Positions 41,203 through 48,702 of a stretch of 50,142 bases of DNA are shown here, piece by piece. The stretch's first letter is position 1, and each line of letters opens with the position of its first letter. The stretch comes from a bacterium. GTDB lineage: Bacteria > Desulfobacterota > JAPLJL01. Both the position numbers and the translations under genes were made by a program. Below the pieces are notes generated by a model. It had not been told where the DNA came from. It searched no databases and saw nothing but the letters and a program-made list of their open reading frames with translations. The stretch is from the NCBI GenBank assembly GCA_028713675.1, contig JAQTNV010000024.1, positions 1-50,142 of the forward strand, written 5' to 3'.

Positions 41203-41281
41203 GTAGGGGAGGGCTTTATGCCCTCCCTAATCGGGCGGGGACCCTTCGGCTCCGCTCAGGACAAGCAAGCCCCGCCCCTAC
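41203..41281. repeat. GTAGGGG...CCCCTAC palindromic spacer repeat with nested insert
   Basis: GTAGGGGAGGGCTTTATGCC closes on CCCTCCC, then GGGCGGGG pairs with CCCCGCCCCTAC. Between the last two arms sits CCCTTCGGCTCCGCTCAGGACAAG, a version of the insert also seen at 1570 and 43773. Confidence 0.75.
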
Positions 41282-41341
41282 TTTTTTAGCTCGAAACTGT
41301 TATTACCCCTCGACCCCTAGGACCCTCGGCCCCTTGAACCC

Positions 41342-41350
41342 TGTTATAAT
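41342..41350 (+). promoter_or_regulatory. Extended -10 promoter of rnpB
   Basis: TG-T-TATAAT: perfect TATAAT (41345-41350) with the TGn extension, 8 bp before the first base of the RNase P P1 helix. There is no good -35 at 16-18 bp, as expected for an extended -10 promoter. Confidence 0.75.
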
Positions 41351-41358
41351 TATTTCTT

Positions 41359-41758
41359 GGGGCTGGTCGGGCGGCCGCTCCGACGTCCGGGCAACCGGGC
41401 TCGGGGAGGAAAGTCCGGACTCCAGAGGGCTGGGTGCCCGCTAACGGCGGGTCAGGGAAACCCTTAACAGGGTGAACCTGAAGGAAAGTGCCACAGAAAA
41501 CATACCGCCCTGAGAGCAATCGAAGGGTAAGGGTGAAAAGGCGAGGTAAGAGCTCACCGCCCCGAAGGTAACTTCGGGGGCAGGGCAAACCCCACCCGGA
41601 GCAAGACCAAATAAGGAAGCGTTCGAGGGTGGCCCGCCCGATGCTTCCGGGTAGGTTGCTTGAGTCCCCGGGCAACCGGGGTCCCAGAGAAATGGCCGCC
41701 TCCCTGATTCGAGAAATCGGTTGGGGAACAGAATCCGGCTTATAGACCAGCCCCTTTT
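41359..41758 (+). ncRNA. rnpB: RNase P RNA, class A
   Basis: The catalytic RNA of RNase P, which removes 5' leaders from tRNA precursors. The 5' GGGGCTGGTC (41359-41368) pairs with GACCAGCCCC (41745-41754) to form P1. Conserved blocks are present in order: GAGGAAAGTCCGGAC (CR I), AAAGTGCCACAGAAAACATACCGCC (P10/11 region), GTAAGAGCTCACCGC, and near the 3' end ACAGAATCCGGCTTATAGACC (CR V, pairing with CR I in P4). TTTT follows P1. The layout, about 400 nt with the P15-P18 type arms, is the common ancestral A type. Minus-strand reading frames across it are artefacts. Confidence 0.97.
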
Positions 41759-41782
41759 ATTGATACTGATCCCAGTGCTGAC

Positions 41783-41817
41783 AGCAAAGCGCAGGGAGCA
41801 CGGAGCATAGAGCAAAT
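41783..41817. repeat. GCTCTAT-family heptamer array, reverse orientation
   Basis: AGCAAAG, CGCAGGG, AGCACGG, AGCATAG, AGCAAAT in register. The reverse complement (GCTCTAT, GCTCCGT, GCTCCCT) belongs to the same family as 10492 and 18452. It lies 24 bp after the rnpB 3' end. Confidence 0.7.
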
Positions 41818-41917
41818 CATCACCCTCTCCTCTCCGAGCCGTAGGTTCCAATGAGCCGGAAGCCCAACTCTCCCCTCTCAAGGGGGAGGGACTTCTTCTG
41901 AACCCGCGAACTCTCCC

Positions 41918-41981
41918 GTCATTCCCGGCTTGACCGGGAATCCAGTCTTTCCCTCTGGATCCCCATTTTCATGGGAATGAC
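41918..41981. repeat. GTCATTCCC...GGAATGAC palindromic spacer repeat
   Basis: Contains ATTCCCGGCTTGACCGGGAAT (dRS3-like) and ATCCCCATTTTCATGGGAAT halves within complementary ends. With the arrays at 41783 and 42000 it accounts for much of the 336-bp spacer 41759-42094. Confidence 0.75.
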
Positions 41982-41999
41982 AAACTACATAATCATCCC

Positions 42000-42055
42000 G
42001 TAGTTGCCCAATTTATTGGGCGGGTTTTAAAATCGCCGATAAATCGGCGGACTAC
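42000..42055. repeat. GTAG...CTAC spacer palindrome
   Basis: Two hairpins, GCCCAATTTATTGGGC and CGCCGATAAATCGGCG, lie inside complementary ends GTAG / CTAC. Confidence 0.7.
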
Positions 42056-42094
42056 ATAATTTTGTGGGGAGACCAGACCGGAATTAAGGATCTT

Positions 42095-43654
42095 TTAATA
42101 AATCAGCTGCCGCAGGAATCCCTGGAAGATGCCCTTGGCGACCGCGCGCCCGGACATGGCCGAGAAAACCACCCCTCCCGGCCAGACGGAGTAATGCCCC
42201 GCGTTGAAGAGATTTTTGATCGGAGTGCGGAAATTGATGTACTTGTCCTTCAGGGGGCTCTGGAAGGAATCGTAGGTCCAGCCCATGATCGCCCCTTCCT
42301 CGTTCAGGGTCCAGCGCGCCATGGACCGGGGCGTGGCCAGCTCCCGGTAAACCACTTTCTGCGAAAGCCCCGGGATGATGTATTCGGTCTGCTTGATGAC
42401 ATCATCCAGCACCTTCTTCTTAAGGTCCCGGTATTCCTGGCTCCGGGCCATCGGATCGGCCGTGCCGGTCCCCCATCCGTTCCGCCAGTGGTAGGAGGTA
42501 AAAACCTGGACGACCAGGGAGCTTTTCCCAGCGGGGGCCAGGTGGGGCAGATCAATCGAGGGCGCGCTGATCATCGACCAGCCCTTGTTGTGGGCCTCCG
42601 GGTCATAAATGTCCCGGGCCGCGGTCCCGTACGTGCGCCAGTAAAGGGTGTGGTTGGTCTTCATGTGCCTGCGCAAATCCTCTGCGCTCATGTCCAACCC
42701 GAGGAAAGCCGAGCAGACCGCGGGGGTGAGCTGGCCGGCGGTAAAGATCTGGCGCTCCCGGAAATCCCATTTCTCCGGATGGTCCATCATGGTGTTGATC
42801 AGCCGCTTGAGGTTGCCGGCGTTGATGAAATAGTCGGCCTGGAAACGCTCCTTGCTGGAGGTTTCGACCTCGGTCGCGACCTTTCCCGAGGTGATCACCC
42901 TGTCCACCGTGGATTTGCAGCGGATCTCTCCGCCCCGCTCCCGGTAGGCGTCGGCCAGCTTGTTCATGAATCCCTGGAGCCCGGCCCGGGGATACCAGTA
43001 ATCCTCGGTGAAGGTGTACCAGAAGATATAGTGCATCATCAGCGGCACGTTCTTGAGACTGCTTTCCCCGCAGATGTAGAAGAGGCGCGGCTCATCGGCG
43101 AACATCTCCAGGGCCTTTTCCTCGCCGGTGGTCTTCAGCATCTCCCGGCCCCGGCGGACCATGAAGCCGGCCCGGGACATCATCCTGAGGTTGGCGCGCA
43201 CCTTCTTCCAGCCGTCCACCACGAAGGGCTGGGGGCCGCCCGCGAACATCTTCCTCATGCTGTCGCAGATCGGCACGATGTAGTCGAACCACCCGTCGAC
43301 CCCGCGGGCGGAGCCGGGGAAGGCCTTCTTGAAGTCATCCCGCATCTGCCCGTATTCCAAAAATGGGCAGTCGAGGTCGGGCGTGGCCCAGCGGAAGCGG
43401 GCCCGGATCCACTCGTCCGGGTCGTAGAGCCCGAGTTCCTCGAGGAGGGGGAAGATGATTCCCACGTTCTCGGTCGACTGGTCGCCGCAGTCGAAGTAAA
43501 ACCCTTTCCGCCAGATACCGGACATGTTCCCCCCCACCTGGCTGCCGTGCTCGAGGATCAGGGAACGCTTGCCCAGCTTCTGGGCCTGAAGGCCGGCGAA
43601 GAGTCCGGCGATCCCTCCGCCGATGACGATAACGTCGTATTTACCGGAGACCAT
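42095..43654 (-). CDS. CrtI/carotenoid-isomerase-like FAD oxidoreductase (cytoplasmic)
   Basis: 519-residue flavoprotein. The N-terminal FAD fold IVIGGGIAGLFAG (GGGIAG, 12-17) leads to ILEHGSQVGGNMSGIWRKGFYFDCGDQ. The C-terminal second FAD motif is NLFNAGHYSVWPGGVVFSAMSGRAVAKGI, as in phytoene desaturase, carotenoid isomerase and retinol-saturase-like proteins. Length is normal for the group. GAGGGATAA precedes the ATG. It follows the related gene at 43840 on the same strand. The substrate is unknown, and no phytoene synthase or other carotenoid gene is present, so a carotenoid role is not supported by context. Confidence 0.87.
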   Translation of the reverse strand: MVSGKYDVIVIGGGIAGLFAGLQAQKLGKRSLILEHGSQVGGNMSGIWRKGFYFDCGDQSTENVGIIFPLLEELGLYDPDEWIRARFRWATPDLDCPFLEYGQMRDDFKKAFPGSARGVDGWFDYIVPICDSMRKMFAGGPQPFVVDGWKKVRANLRMMSRAGFMVRRGREMLKTTGEEKALEMFADEPRLFYICGESSLKNVPLMMHYIFWYTFTEDYWYPRAGLQGFMNKLADAYRERGGEIRCKSTVDRVITSGKVATEVETSSKERFQADYFINAGNLKRLINTMMDHPEKWDFRERQIFTAGQLTPAVCSAFLGLDMSAEDLRRHMKTNHTLYWRTYGTAARDIYDPEAHNKGWSMISAPSIDLPHLAPAGKSSLVVQVFTSYHWRNGWGTGTADPMARSQEYRDLKKKVLDDVIKQTEYIIPGLSQKVVYRELATPRSMARWTLNEEGAIMGWTYDSFQSPLKDKYINFRTPIKNLFNAGHYSVWPGGVVFSAMSGRAVAKGIFQGFLRQLIY

Positions 43655-43700
43655 TTATCCCTCTAACCATATCAAGAAAGCGTTGTTTAACTCCCGCTTT

Positions 43701-43795
43701 GTCATTCTGAACCCCCGCCTATGGCGGGGGTGAAGAATCTCTCTTTCGACAGAGAAGTCAGAAAAATCAGATCCTTCGCTTACGCTCAGGATGAC
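43701..43795. repeat. GTCATTCTGA...CAGGATGAC spacer repeat
   Basis: GTCATTCTGAACCCCCGCC with hairpin CCCCCGCCTATGGCGGGGG, GAAGAATCT, then TTCGCTTACGCTCAGGATGAC. The ends are complementary (GTCAT / ATGAC). This type is widespread in bacterial spacers; the TACGCTCAGG part is shared with 1570. Confidence 0.7.
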
Positions 43796-43839
43796 ATCCA
43801 GCAAGATTTGCAACGATCTCAAAAAAATCCAAAATCCGG

Positions 43840-45456
43840 TTACTTTCCTTCCCTCTTCAGGATCATCTTCGCGGTTTCCAGGCCGGAGAGAAGGACCGCG
43901 GACTGCCCGCCTCCCGGGAAGGTCCAGGCCCCGGCGAGATAAAGATTGTCGATCGGGGTCTTCTGGGGCAGCCGCTTGAACATGCTCTGGTTGATACTGT
44001 ATTCCCAGCCGAAGATCGTGCCTTTCGGGTTCAAGGTGTAGCGCTCCATGGTTTTAGGGGTGCCCACTTCCATAAGTTCAATCGAAGATTTGAGACTGGG
44101 AACGAGTTTTGTCCCCCGCTCGATAAACTTCTGCGCCACCTCTTCCTTGAGGGCCTTGTACTTGTCATAACCCTGGCTCATGAGCCAGTCGCCCTTGTAG
44201 TCATAGGGCATCATCGAAACCAGGGCGATCACGTTCTTGCCCTTGGGGGCGTCGGTCGGGTCCGCCATGGTGTAATTGATCAAACCGAACATGGCTTTCT
44301 CCGGGATGCCTTCCCGGAAGTATCGGAAGGTCTCAGCCTGGTCCCAGCCGGGATTGACGAAATACGAATGGATTCCGGGGGGGAATTCGCCCGACAAATC
44401 CTTGTTCACCCCCAGGTAGACGGCATAAGCGGAAGCCCCGATCTTCATGTTGTCGAGATTCTTGGCGTAATCCTGGGGCAGGTATTCCCGACCGACGAGT
44501 TTGAAAAAAGTGTCGGGAGCGTTGGCGTTCGAAACCACGTACCGGCACGGGAATTCCTTCCCGTCCTTGGTCTGGACCGCAACCGCCAGTCCGTCCTTCA
44601 TCACGATCCTGGTGACAAGGGTGTTGAGCAGGACCTTGCCCCCGTGCTCCTGAACAACCTCGGCCAGGGCCTTCGTCACCGCCTGCGATCCGCCCTCGAA
44701 ATAGTAGAAACCGTGGAAGTGGTAGCTCACCCACATCATCGCGAAGAGCATGCCGGAGACATTGTCCGGATCGATTCCGGTGTAGGCCATCAGCTGGGTG
44801 AAAAGCGTGAATAATTTTGGATCCTTGATATAAGCTCCCAACGTATCGGTGCTGTTCCCGGTCCAAAACTTATGGAGGATCCAGAGCTTGCAGGGGCTGG
44901 TAAGTATTTTCAGGAGTGAACTTCCTATATTCTTTTTTGCCTCAAGGTTCATGAGGTTATTCATTATGTAATCTATGGAGTGGAGATCCTTCCAGAGCTT
45001 GTCTATCCCCTTGGATTCGGCGGGGAATTTTTCCTTGAGAAGCTGCCGGTATTTCTCGGCATCGGCGGGAATATCGAAGTAGGCATCCGGGAAAACCGAC
45101 CGGTAGGCGGGGTCGGTCTTGTGAAGCCTGACCTTCTTGTCGATCCCGAGATCATCGAATGCTTCGATCCCCATCCCGTCCATGGCGTGGAGCGAGACCT
45201 CGAACCGGTAATCATTTCGTTCAAAGGCGCTCATGAAGCCGCCTACCTTGTCATGCTGTTCAATGACCAGGACCTTCAGTCCTCCCAGGGCAAGCTTGGC
45301 GGCCGCCGCCATTCCACCTCCGCCCGCGCCGACCACCACCGCGTCATAGCCATCCGGGCCGATCCTGGCCTTGACCGGTCCCTGCGAACAGGAATACCCG
45401 CTAAAAATCAGGAATGCGAAAACCAGGACCCAGGAAATCCTTTTTGCGTCTTTCAT
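43840..45456 (-). CDS. CrtI-like FAD oxidoreductase with a lipoprotein-type N-terminus
   Basis: 538 residues. MKDAKRISWVLVFAFLIFSGYSC has a basic n-region, a hydrophobic core and Cys23 at a lipobox-like site, so it looks exported and lipid-anchored, unlike its cytoplasmic relative next door. The mature part carries the FAD fold VVGAGGGGMAAAAKL (GAGGGG, 43-48), IEQHDKVGGFMSAF, and the C-terminal NLYLAGAWTFPGGGQSAVLLSGLETAK. No twin-arginine motif is present, which is odd for a flavoprotein that should fold before export. AGGAGAGAAAA precedes the ATG. Substrate unknown. Confidence 0.85.
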   Translation of the reverse strand: MKDAKRISWVLVFAFLIFSGYSCSQGPVKARIGPDGYDAVVVGAGGGGMAAAAKLALGGLKVLVIEQHDKVGGFMSAFERNDYRFEVSLHAMDGMGIEAFDDLGIDKKVRLHKTDPAYRSVFPDAYFDIPADAEKYRQLLKEKFPAESKGIDKLWKDLHSIDYIMNNLMNLEAKKNIGSSLLKILTSPCKLWILHKFWTGNSTDTLGAYIKDPKLFTLFTQLMAYTGIDPDNVSGMLFAMMWVSYHFHGFYYFEGGSQAVTKALAEVVQEHGGKVLLNTLVTRIVMKDGLAVAVQTKDGKEFPCRYVVSNANAPDTFFKLVGREYLPQDYAKNLDNMKIGASAYAVYLGVNKDLSGEFPPGIHSYFVNPGWDQAETFRYFREGIPEKAMFGLINYTMADPTDAPKGKNVIALVSMMPYDYKGDWLMSQGYDKYKALKEEVAQKFIERGTKLVPSLKSSIELMEVGTPKTMERYTLNPKGTIFGWEYSINQSMFKRLPQKTPIDNLYLAGAWTFPGGGQSAVLLSGLETAKMILKREGK

Positions 45457-45594
45457 TTTTCTCTCCTCTGAATGTCAGGTTAAATTTAGGTTTCATTATA
45501 TGGATGGAAACCTGTTTATTTCTTCCCCGTTAGAAGCATATTCTTGCTGTATATTTACATATTGCGATTATTTTACATCGATGATAACTTAAGA

Positions 45595-45734
45595 AAGTAA
45601 GACGTGAAACGTAAGAAGTTAGACGATGGTCAGAAATTTTTGGATTTTGGTCTATGATTTTGGTTTTTGATATTTGATGATTGGATTTTGTATTCCCCGT
45701 CTACCGTTTACCTTCTGCCGTCTTCCGTCTACCG
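45595..45734. repeat. Long heptamer-periodic spacer with three successive unit types
   Basis: AAGTAAG, ACGTGAA, ACGTAAG, AAGTTAG, ACGATGG; then TTTTTGG, ATTTTGG, TTTTTGA, TATTTGA, TGATTGG, ATTTTGT; then CGTCTAC, CGTTTAC, CTTCTGC, CGTCTTC, CGTCTAC (45698-45732). It ends 11 bp before the AraC start codon. The rest of this spacer (45457-45594) is AT-rich without other signals. Confidence 0.75.
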
Positions 45735-45744
45735 TTTTTTAAAT

Positions 45745-46593
45745 ATGATTCCAGTAAAATTCAAAAACATAATCTCTTCCCCCGAAGATAAATTCCGTCT
45801 GACCCGTCTTTTCATTTCTCCGGGAGACACTATCTATGCTCATTCGCATGATTTCGCCGAAATCAATTGGATGGACAGCGGCGAGGCACAGCACGTGGTC
45901 AACGGAGAGACGGTTTTGATGAGGCCCAACCACCTGGTGATGATCCGGAAGAAGGATAAGCACGAATTCCGGAACGTCGGAGAGATCCCCTTCGTCCTGG
46001 TCAGCCTCGCGTTTCGGGAAGAAATCCTCCGGGACATCCGGGCAAGGTATTTTCCCGAAAATCCTTCGTTTTTCGGGGGCGGTTCCAGGCTGCCCAGGAT
46101 GGTGGAACTCGACGGCGGTCTCCGCCGCCACGCCGACGAGCTCGTGGACCTGGTGCTTTTCGCTCCCCGCACCCAGTTCTATCTCGACCTCCTGATTTTG
46201 AATCTGCTTTTCCTCGTTGAAAATCAGCCGTCCCGGGAGATCCCGCCCTTATGTCCCGCCTGGCTGAAGCAGGCTTACAGCACGATCCAGAATCCCGAAT
46301 TGCTGAACGGCGGGGTAAAAAATTTTCAGAATCTTTGCGGCAAATCCGCGACCCATGTATCCCGGGCCTGCCGAAAGTGGCTTCAGGCCACCCCTTCGGA
46401 GGTGGTCAACCGTTTCCGGATGGAGATTGCCGCTCGGGAGCTGGCCGGGACCGAACGCCCGATCGTCGATATCTGCCTGGGACTGGGTTTTGATTCCCTG
46501 AGCCATTTCTACAGTCTGTTCAAGCAGCGCCACGGGGTTTCCCCCCGTCAATACCGGCTCCGGAACCGGGCGGGAACCTTCATGGAAGGATAA
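45745..46593 (+). CDS. AraC-family transcriptional regulator
   Basis: 282-residue regulator. The N-terminal cupin sensor domain (IYAHSHDFAEINWMDSGEAQHVVNGETVLMRPNHLVMI) is followed by a C-terminal double helix-turn-helix (about 190-280) with the AraC signature IVDICLGLGFDSLSHFYSLFKQRHGVSPRQYR. I start at the ATG at 45745: frames further upstream are heptamer repeat (ILYSPSTVYLLPSSVYRF is its translation). It lies 3 bp before the ferredoxin-like gene and probably controls this and the divergent flavoprotein gene. The ligand is unknown. Confidence 0.93.
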   Translation: MIPVKFKNIISSPEDKFRLTRLFISPGDTIYAHSHDFAEINWMDSGEAQHVVNGETVLMRPNHLVMIRKKDKHEFRNVGEIPFVLVSLAFREEILRDIRARYFPENPSFFGGGSRLPRMVELDGGLRRHADELVDLVLFAPRTQFYLDLLILNLLFLVENQPSREIPPLCPAWLKQAYSTIQNPELLNGGVKNFQNLCGKSATHVSRACRKWLQATPSEVVNRFRMEIAARELAGTERPIVDICLGLGFDSLSHFYSLFKQRHGVSPRQYRLRNRAGTFMEG

Positions 46594-46596
46594 AAA

Positions 46597-47472
46597 ATGG
46601 AAAAAAAATTAAAAAGAAAATGGTTTCCCGGGATTTTTGATTTCCTCAGATTCAAGCCCCAGGATCCCCGTCTCCTGAAATATGTTTTTTATCCGCCGGG
46701 GATGAGGTTCGGTTTCAAGATGCTGGCGGGAATGTTCAAGGCCGCCAACCTGCCCCTGATCAACCGGGTCCACCCCTGGGTGAGCAACGAGAAAAACCGC
46801 CTGTTTATTATTCCAGTTGAAAAGACGCTCGAGCTCGGCGAAAGCGTTTCCGTGCCCTATCAGCTCGTGGACACCTTCATCGAGAAATCTTCCTACCGCG
46901 TGATCATCGACTTCTGCGCCTGCCGCAAGGCCGGTGAATGCCGGCATTATCCCACCGACTTGGGCTGCCTGATCATGGGCGAGGACGCCCGGAGGATACC
47001 CACTACCTGGGCCCACCCGGCTTCTAAGGACGAGGCCCGGGAGCATGTTCAGAAAGGGATCAAGGCCGGCCTGCCGGTCTTCGCCGGCAAGCCCCGGATT
47101 GACAACTACATCTTCGGGGTGCCGGACATGGGGCGGATGTTCAGTGTCTGCTTCTGCTGCGAGTGCTGCTGCCTCGGGAATACCATCAACCGCTACCTGC
47201 CCCCGGAAAAGCTGAGGATCCAGTACAACCGTCTTCCGGGGCTCACGATTACAGTGGACCAGGAAAAATGCACGGGGTGCGGCACCTGCGCCGCCTACTG
47301 TCCCCTCGGACTTATCCGGATGGAGGGCAGAAAGCCGCTGATCCCCGACGACTGCCAAGGCTGCGGCCGCTGCTCAAAGTACTGCCCCAACCAGGCGGTC
47401 CACCTTAAGCTCGACAACCCCAACTTTATCGAAAGCGCCGTCAAAAATCTGGAATCGGTGATTAAGATATAA
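46597..47472 (+). CDS. Cys-rich iron-sulfur protein with two C-terminal 4Fe-4S clusters
   Basis: 291 residues. The C-terminus is a 2x[4Fe-4S] ferredoxin domain: C225-x2-C228-x2-C231-x3-C235 and C253-x2-C256-x2-C259-x3-C263. The N-terminal 200 residues hold two further Cys sets: C107-x-C109-x5-C115-x8-C124 (DFCACRKAGECRHYPTDLGC) and the dense CFCCECCC (185-192), which look like additional cluster or metal sites. No membrane segment. Only 3 bp separates it from the AraC gene, with GGAAGG as ribosome site. Probably an electron carrier for one of the redox enzymes around it; its partner is unproven. Confidence 0.85.
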   Translation: MEKKLKRKWFPGIFDFLRFKPQDPRLLKYVFYPPGMRFGFKMLAGMFKAANLPLINRVHPWVSNEKNRLFIIPVEKTLELGESVSVPYQLVDTFIEKSSYRVIIDFCACRKAGECRHYPTDLGCLIMGEDARRIPTTWAHPASKDEAREHVQKGIKAGLPVFAGKPRIDNYIFGVPDMGRMFSVCFCCECCCLGNTINRYLPPEKLRIQYNRLPGLTITVDQEKCTGCGTCAAYCPLGLIRMEGRKPLIPDDCQGCGRCSKYCPNQAVHLKLDNPNFIESAVKNLESVIKI

Positions 47473-47473
47473 A

Positions 47474-47625
47474 GGCGGGGACTAGCCCCGCCTCTACAAA
47501 ATCCATCCAATTATTAATTATGTAGGGGAGGGCCTTGTGCCCTCCCGATTGGGCGGGGACTAGCCCCGCCCCTACATAATCAATCCAATTTTTTATCACG
47601 TAGGGGAGGGTCTGGTGCCCTCCCT
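47474..47625. repeat. Array of GTAGGGG-type palindromic spacer repeats
   Basis: Two and a half units: GGCGGGGACTAGCCCCGCC; then GTAGGGGAGGGCCTTGTGCC...GGGCGGGGACTAGCCCCGCC; then GTAGGGGAGGGTCTGGTGCC. Each arm is a perfect or near-perfect hairpin, and the units are separated by ATCCAATT-rich linkers. It fills the convergent spacer between two redox genes and may act as a bidirectional terminator. Confidence 0.8.
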
Positions 47626-47635
47626 GTAACTTATC

Positions 47636-48517
47636 CTATCTCCACTCGACGGTGGGACTGCGCCGCTCCACCAGCCGCCGGAATTTCACCTCCTGGTAAC
47701 CCATGGTCATGGCCCCGAAGCAGCGATGATCCTTCGGCAGCCCCAGGAATTTCTTCAGCTTGGGGTCGTGCTTGGCGGAATTCTCGAGGAACCCGTTGAA
47801 GCAGACGCCCACCCCCAAGCTGTGGGCCATCAGCGCGCAGTAGTTGATGGCGGCGGAGCAGTTGAAAGCCGAGCTGGAATCCCAGGCGGGAGCGTGGACC
47901 AGGATCACCGCGCGCGCGTTCCAGAAGGCCCGGTCCTCTCCCTTTCTCGTTGACTCGATCACGGACATGGCTGCCGGGATGTAATCCCGCATGAATTCCA
48001 CAGATTTGCGTCCGATGATGAATCCGGCGTAGAAGGCGACGATTCTATTGCCGATCAGCTTGAAGGATTTATCCATGAAGGAAACCGTGATCTCCTTCAA
48101 CCTGTCGATTTCCTTGGGATCGGTAAAAACCAGGTAATGGACATTCTGGCTGTTGCTTCCGGTCGGGGCGTACCTCCCGGCCTCGATGATTTTTCCCAGC
48201 ACCTCGCGGGGAATCGGGTCCGGACGGTAGAAACGCACCGAGCGGCGCTCCCTGAAGATCTTTAAAAGCGCCTCGGATCCGACCGCCGGGCCGGGGCCCA
48301 CGGTCAGATGGCTCTCCGCACGGGCTTCCGGATGGGAGATGGCCTCGGCGGGGCAGACCGCCCCGCAATGCCCGCAGGCAATGCACATCTCCTTTCGCTC
48401 GATGGTAACGATTTTATTCTGCATCCCCAGGACCAGGGCGGGACAATACTTCACGCAGAGTCCGCAGCCCGTGCATTTCCCGGTGATTATCTCCGGCGGA
48501 GGCGGAATTCGTTTCAT
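47636..48517 (-). CDS. Nitroreductase-family protein with N-terminal 2x[4Fe-4S] ferredoxin domain
   Basis: 293 residues. The ferredoxin domain (1-65) has C15-x2-C18-x2-C21-x3-C25 and C45-x2-C48-x2-C51-x3-C55. It is followed by an FMN-binding nitroreductase fold (about 82-290) starting with FRERRSVRFYRPDPIPREVL and EAGRYAPTGSNSQNVHYLVF. Fusion suggests electrons pass from ferredoxin to FMN without NAD(P)H. Such fusions are common in anaerobes. AAGGAGAAATGAG precedes the ATG. Substrate unknown. Confidence 0.92.
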   Translation of the reverse strand: MKRIPPPPEIITGKCTGCGLCVKYCPALVLGMQNKIVTIERKEMCIACGHCGAVCPAEAISHPEARAESHLTVGPGPAVGSEALLKIFRERRSVRFYRPDPIPREVLGKIIEAGRYAPTGSNSQNVHYLVFTDPKEIDRLKEITVSFMDKSFKLIGNRIVAFYAGFIIGRKSVEFMRDYIPAAMSVIESTRKGEDRAFWNARAVILVHAPAWDSSSAFNCSAAINYCALMAHSLGVGVCFNGFLENSAKHDPKLKKFLGLPKDHRCFGAMTMGYQEVKFRRLVERRSPTVEWR

Positions 48518-48570
48518 CTCATTTCTCCTTATTGATAATTTTCATTCCTACTGGGATCTATTTCCTTTTT

Positions 48571-48658
48571 GTCATCCCTGCGACTTGTCCCGAGCATAAT
48601 CGAGGGAAAGCAGGGATCCAGAAAAAATAACTGGATTCCGCATCAAGTGCGGAATGAC
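48571..48658. repeat. GTCATCCC...GGAATGAC spacer repeat carrying a nested insert
   Basis: The left half ATCCCTGC...GCAGGGAT is interrupted by GACTTGTCCCGAGCATAATC, the same motif that enters the gene end at 31645. The right half CTGGATTCCGCATCAAGTGC matches the one at 28523-28544. Confidence 0.8.
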
Positions 48659-48702
48659 GAAAATGAGAAAGCACCGCGACCTGACCTGAGAAACAATCAA
48701 TT

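Noticed and set aside
41286..41881. Minus-strand open frames over 41.3-41.9 kb
   Set aside because: They lie antisense to RNase P RNA, which explains the sequence fully.
42095..45456. Carotenoid biosynthesis cluster
   Set aside because: Two CrtI-like genes are present, but there is no phytoene synthase, cyclase or other crt gene, so the assignment would rest on fold alone.
45667..45744. 26-residue N-terminal extension of the AraC regulator
   Set aside because: Its codons are CGTCTAC-type heptamers; the ATG at 45745 starts the conserved domain.
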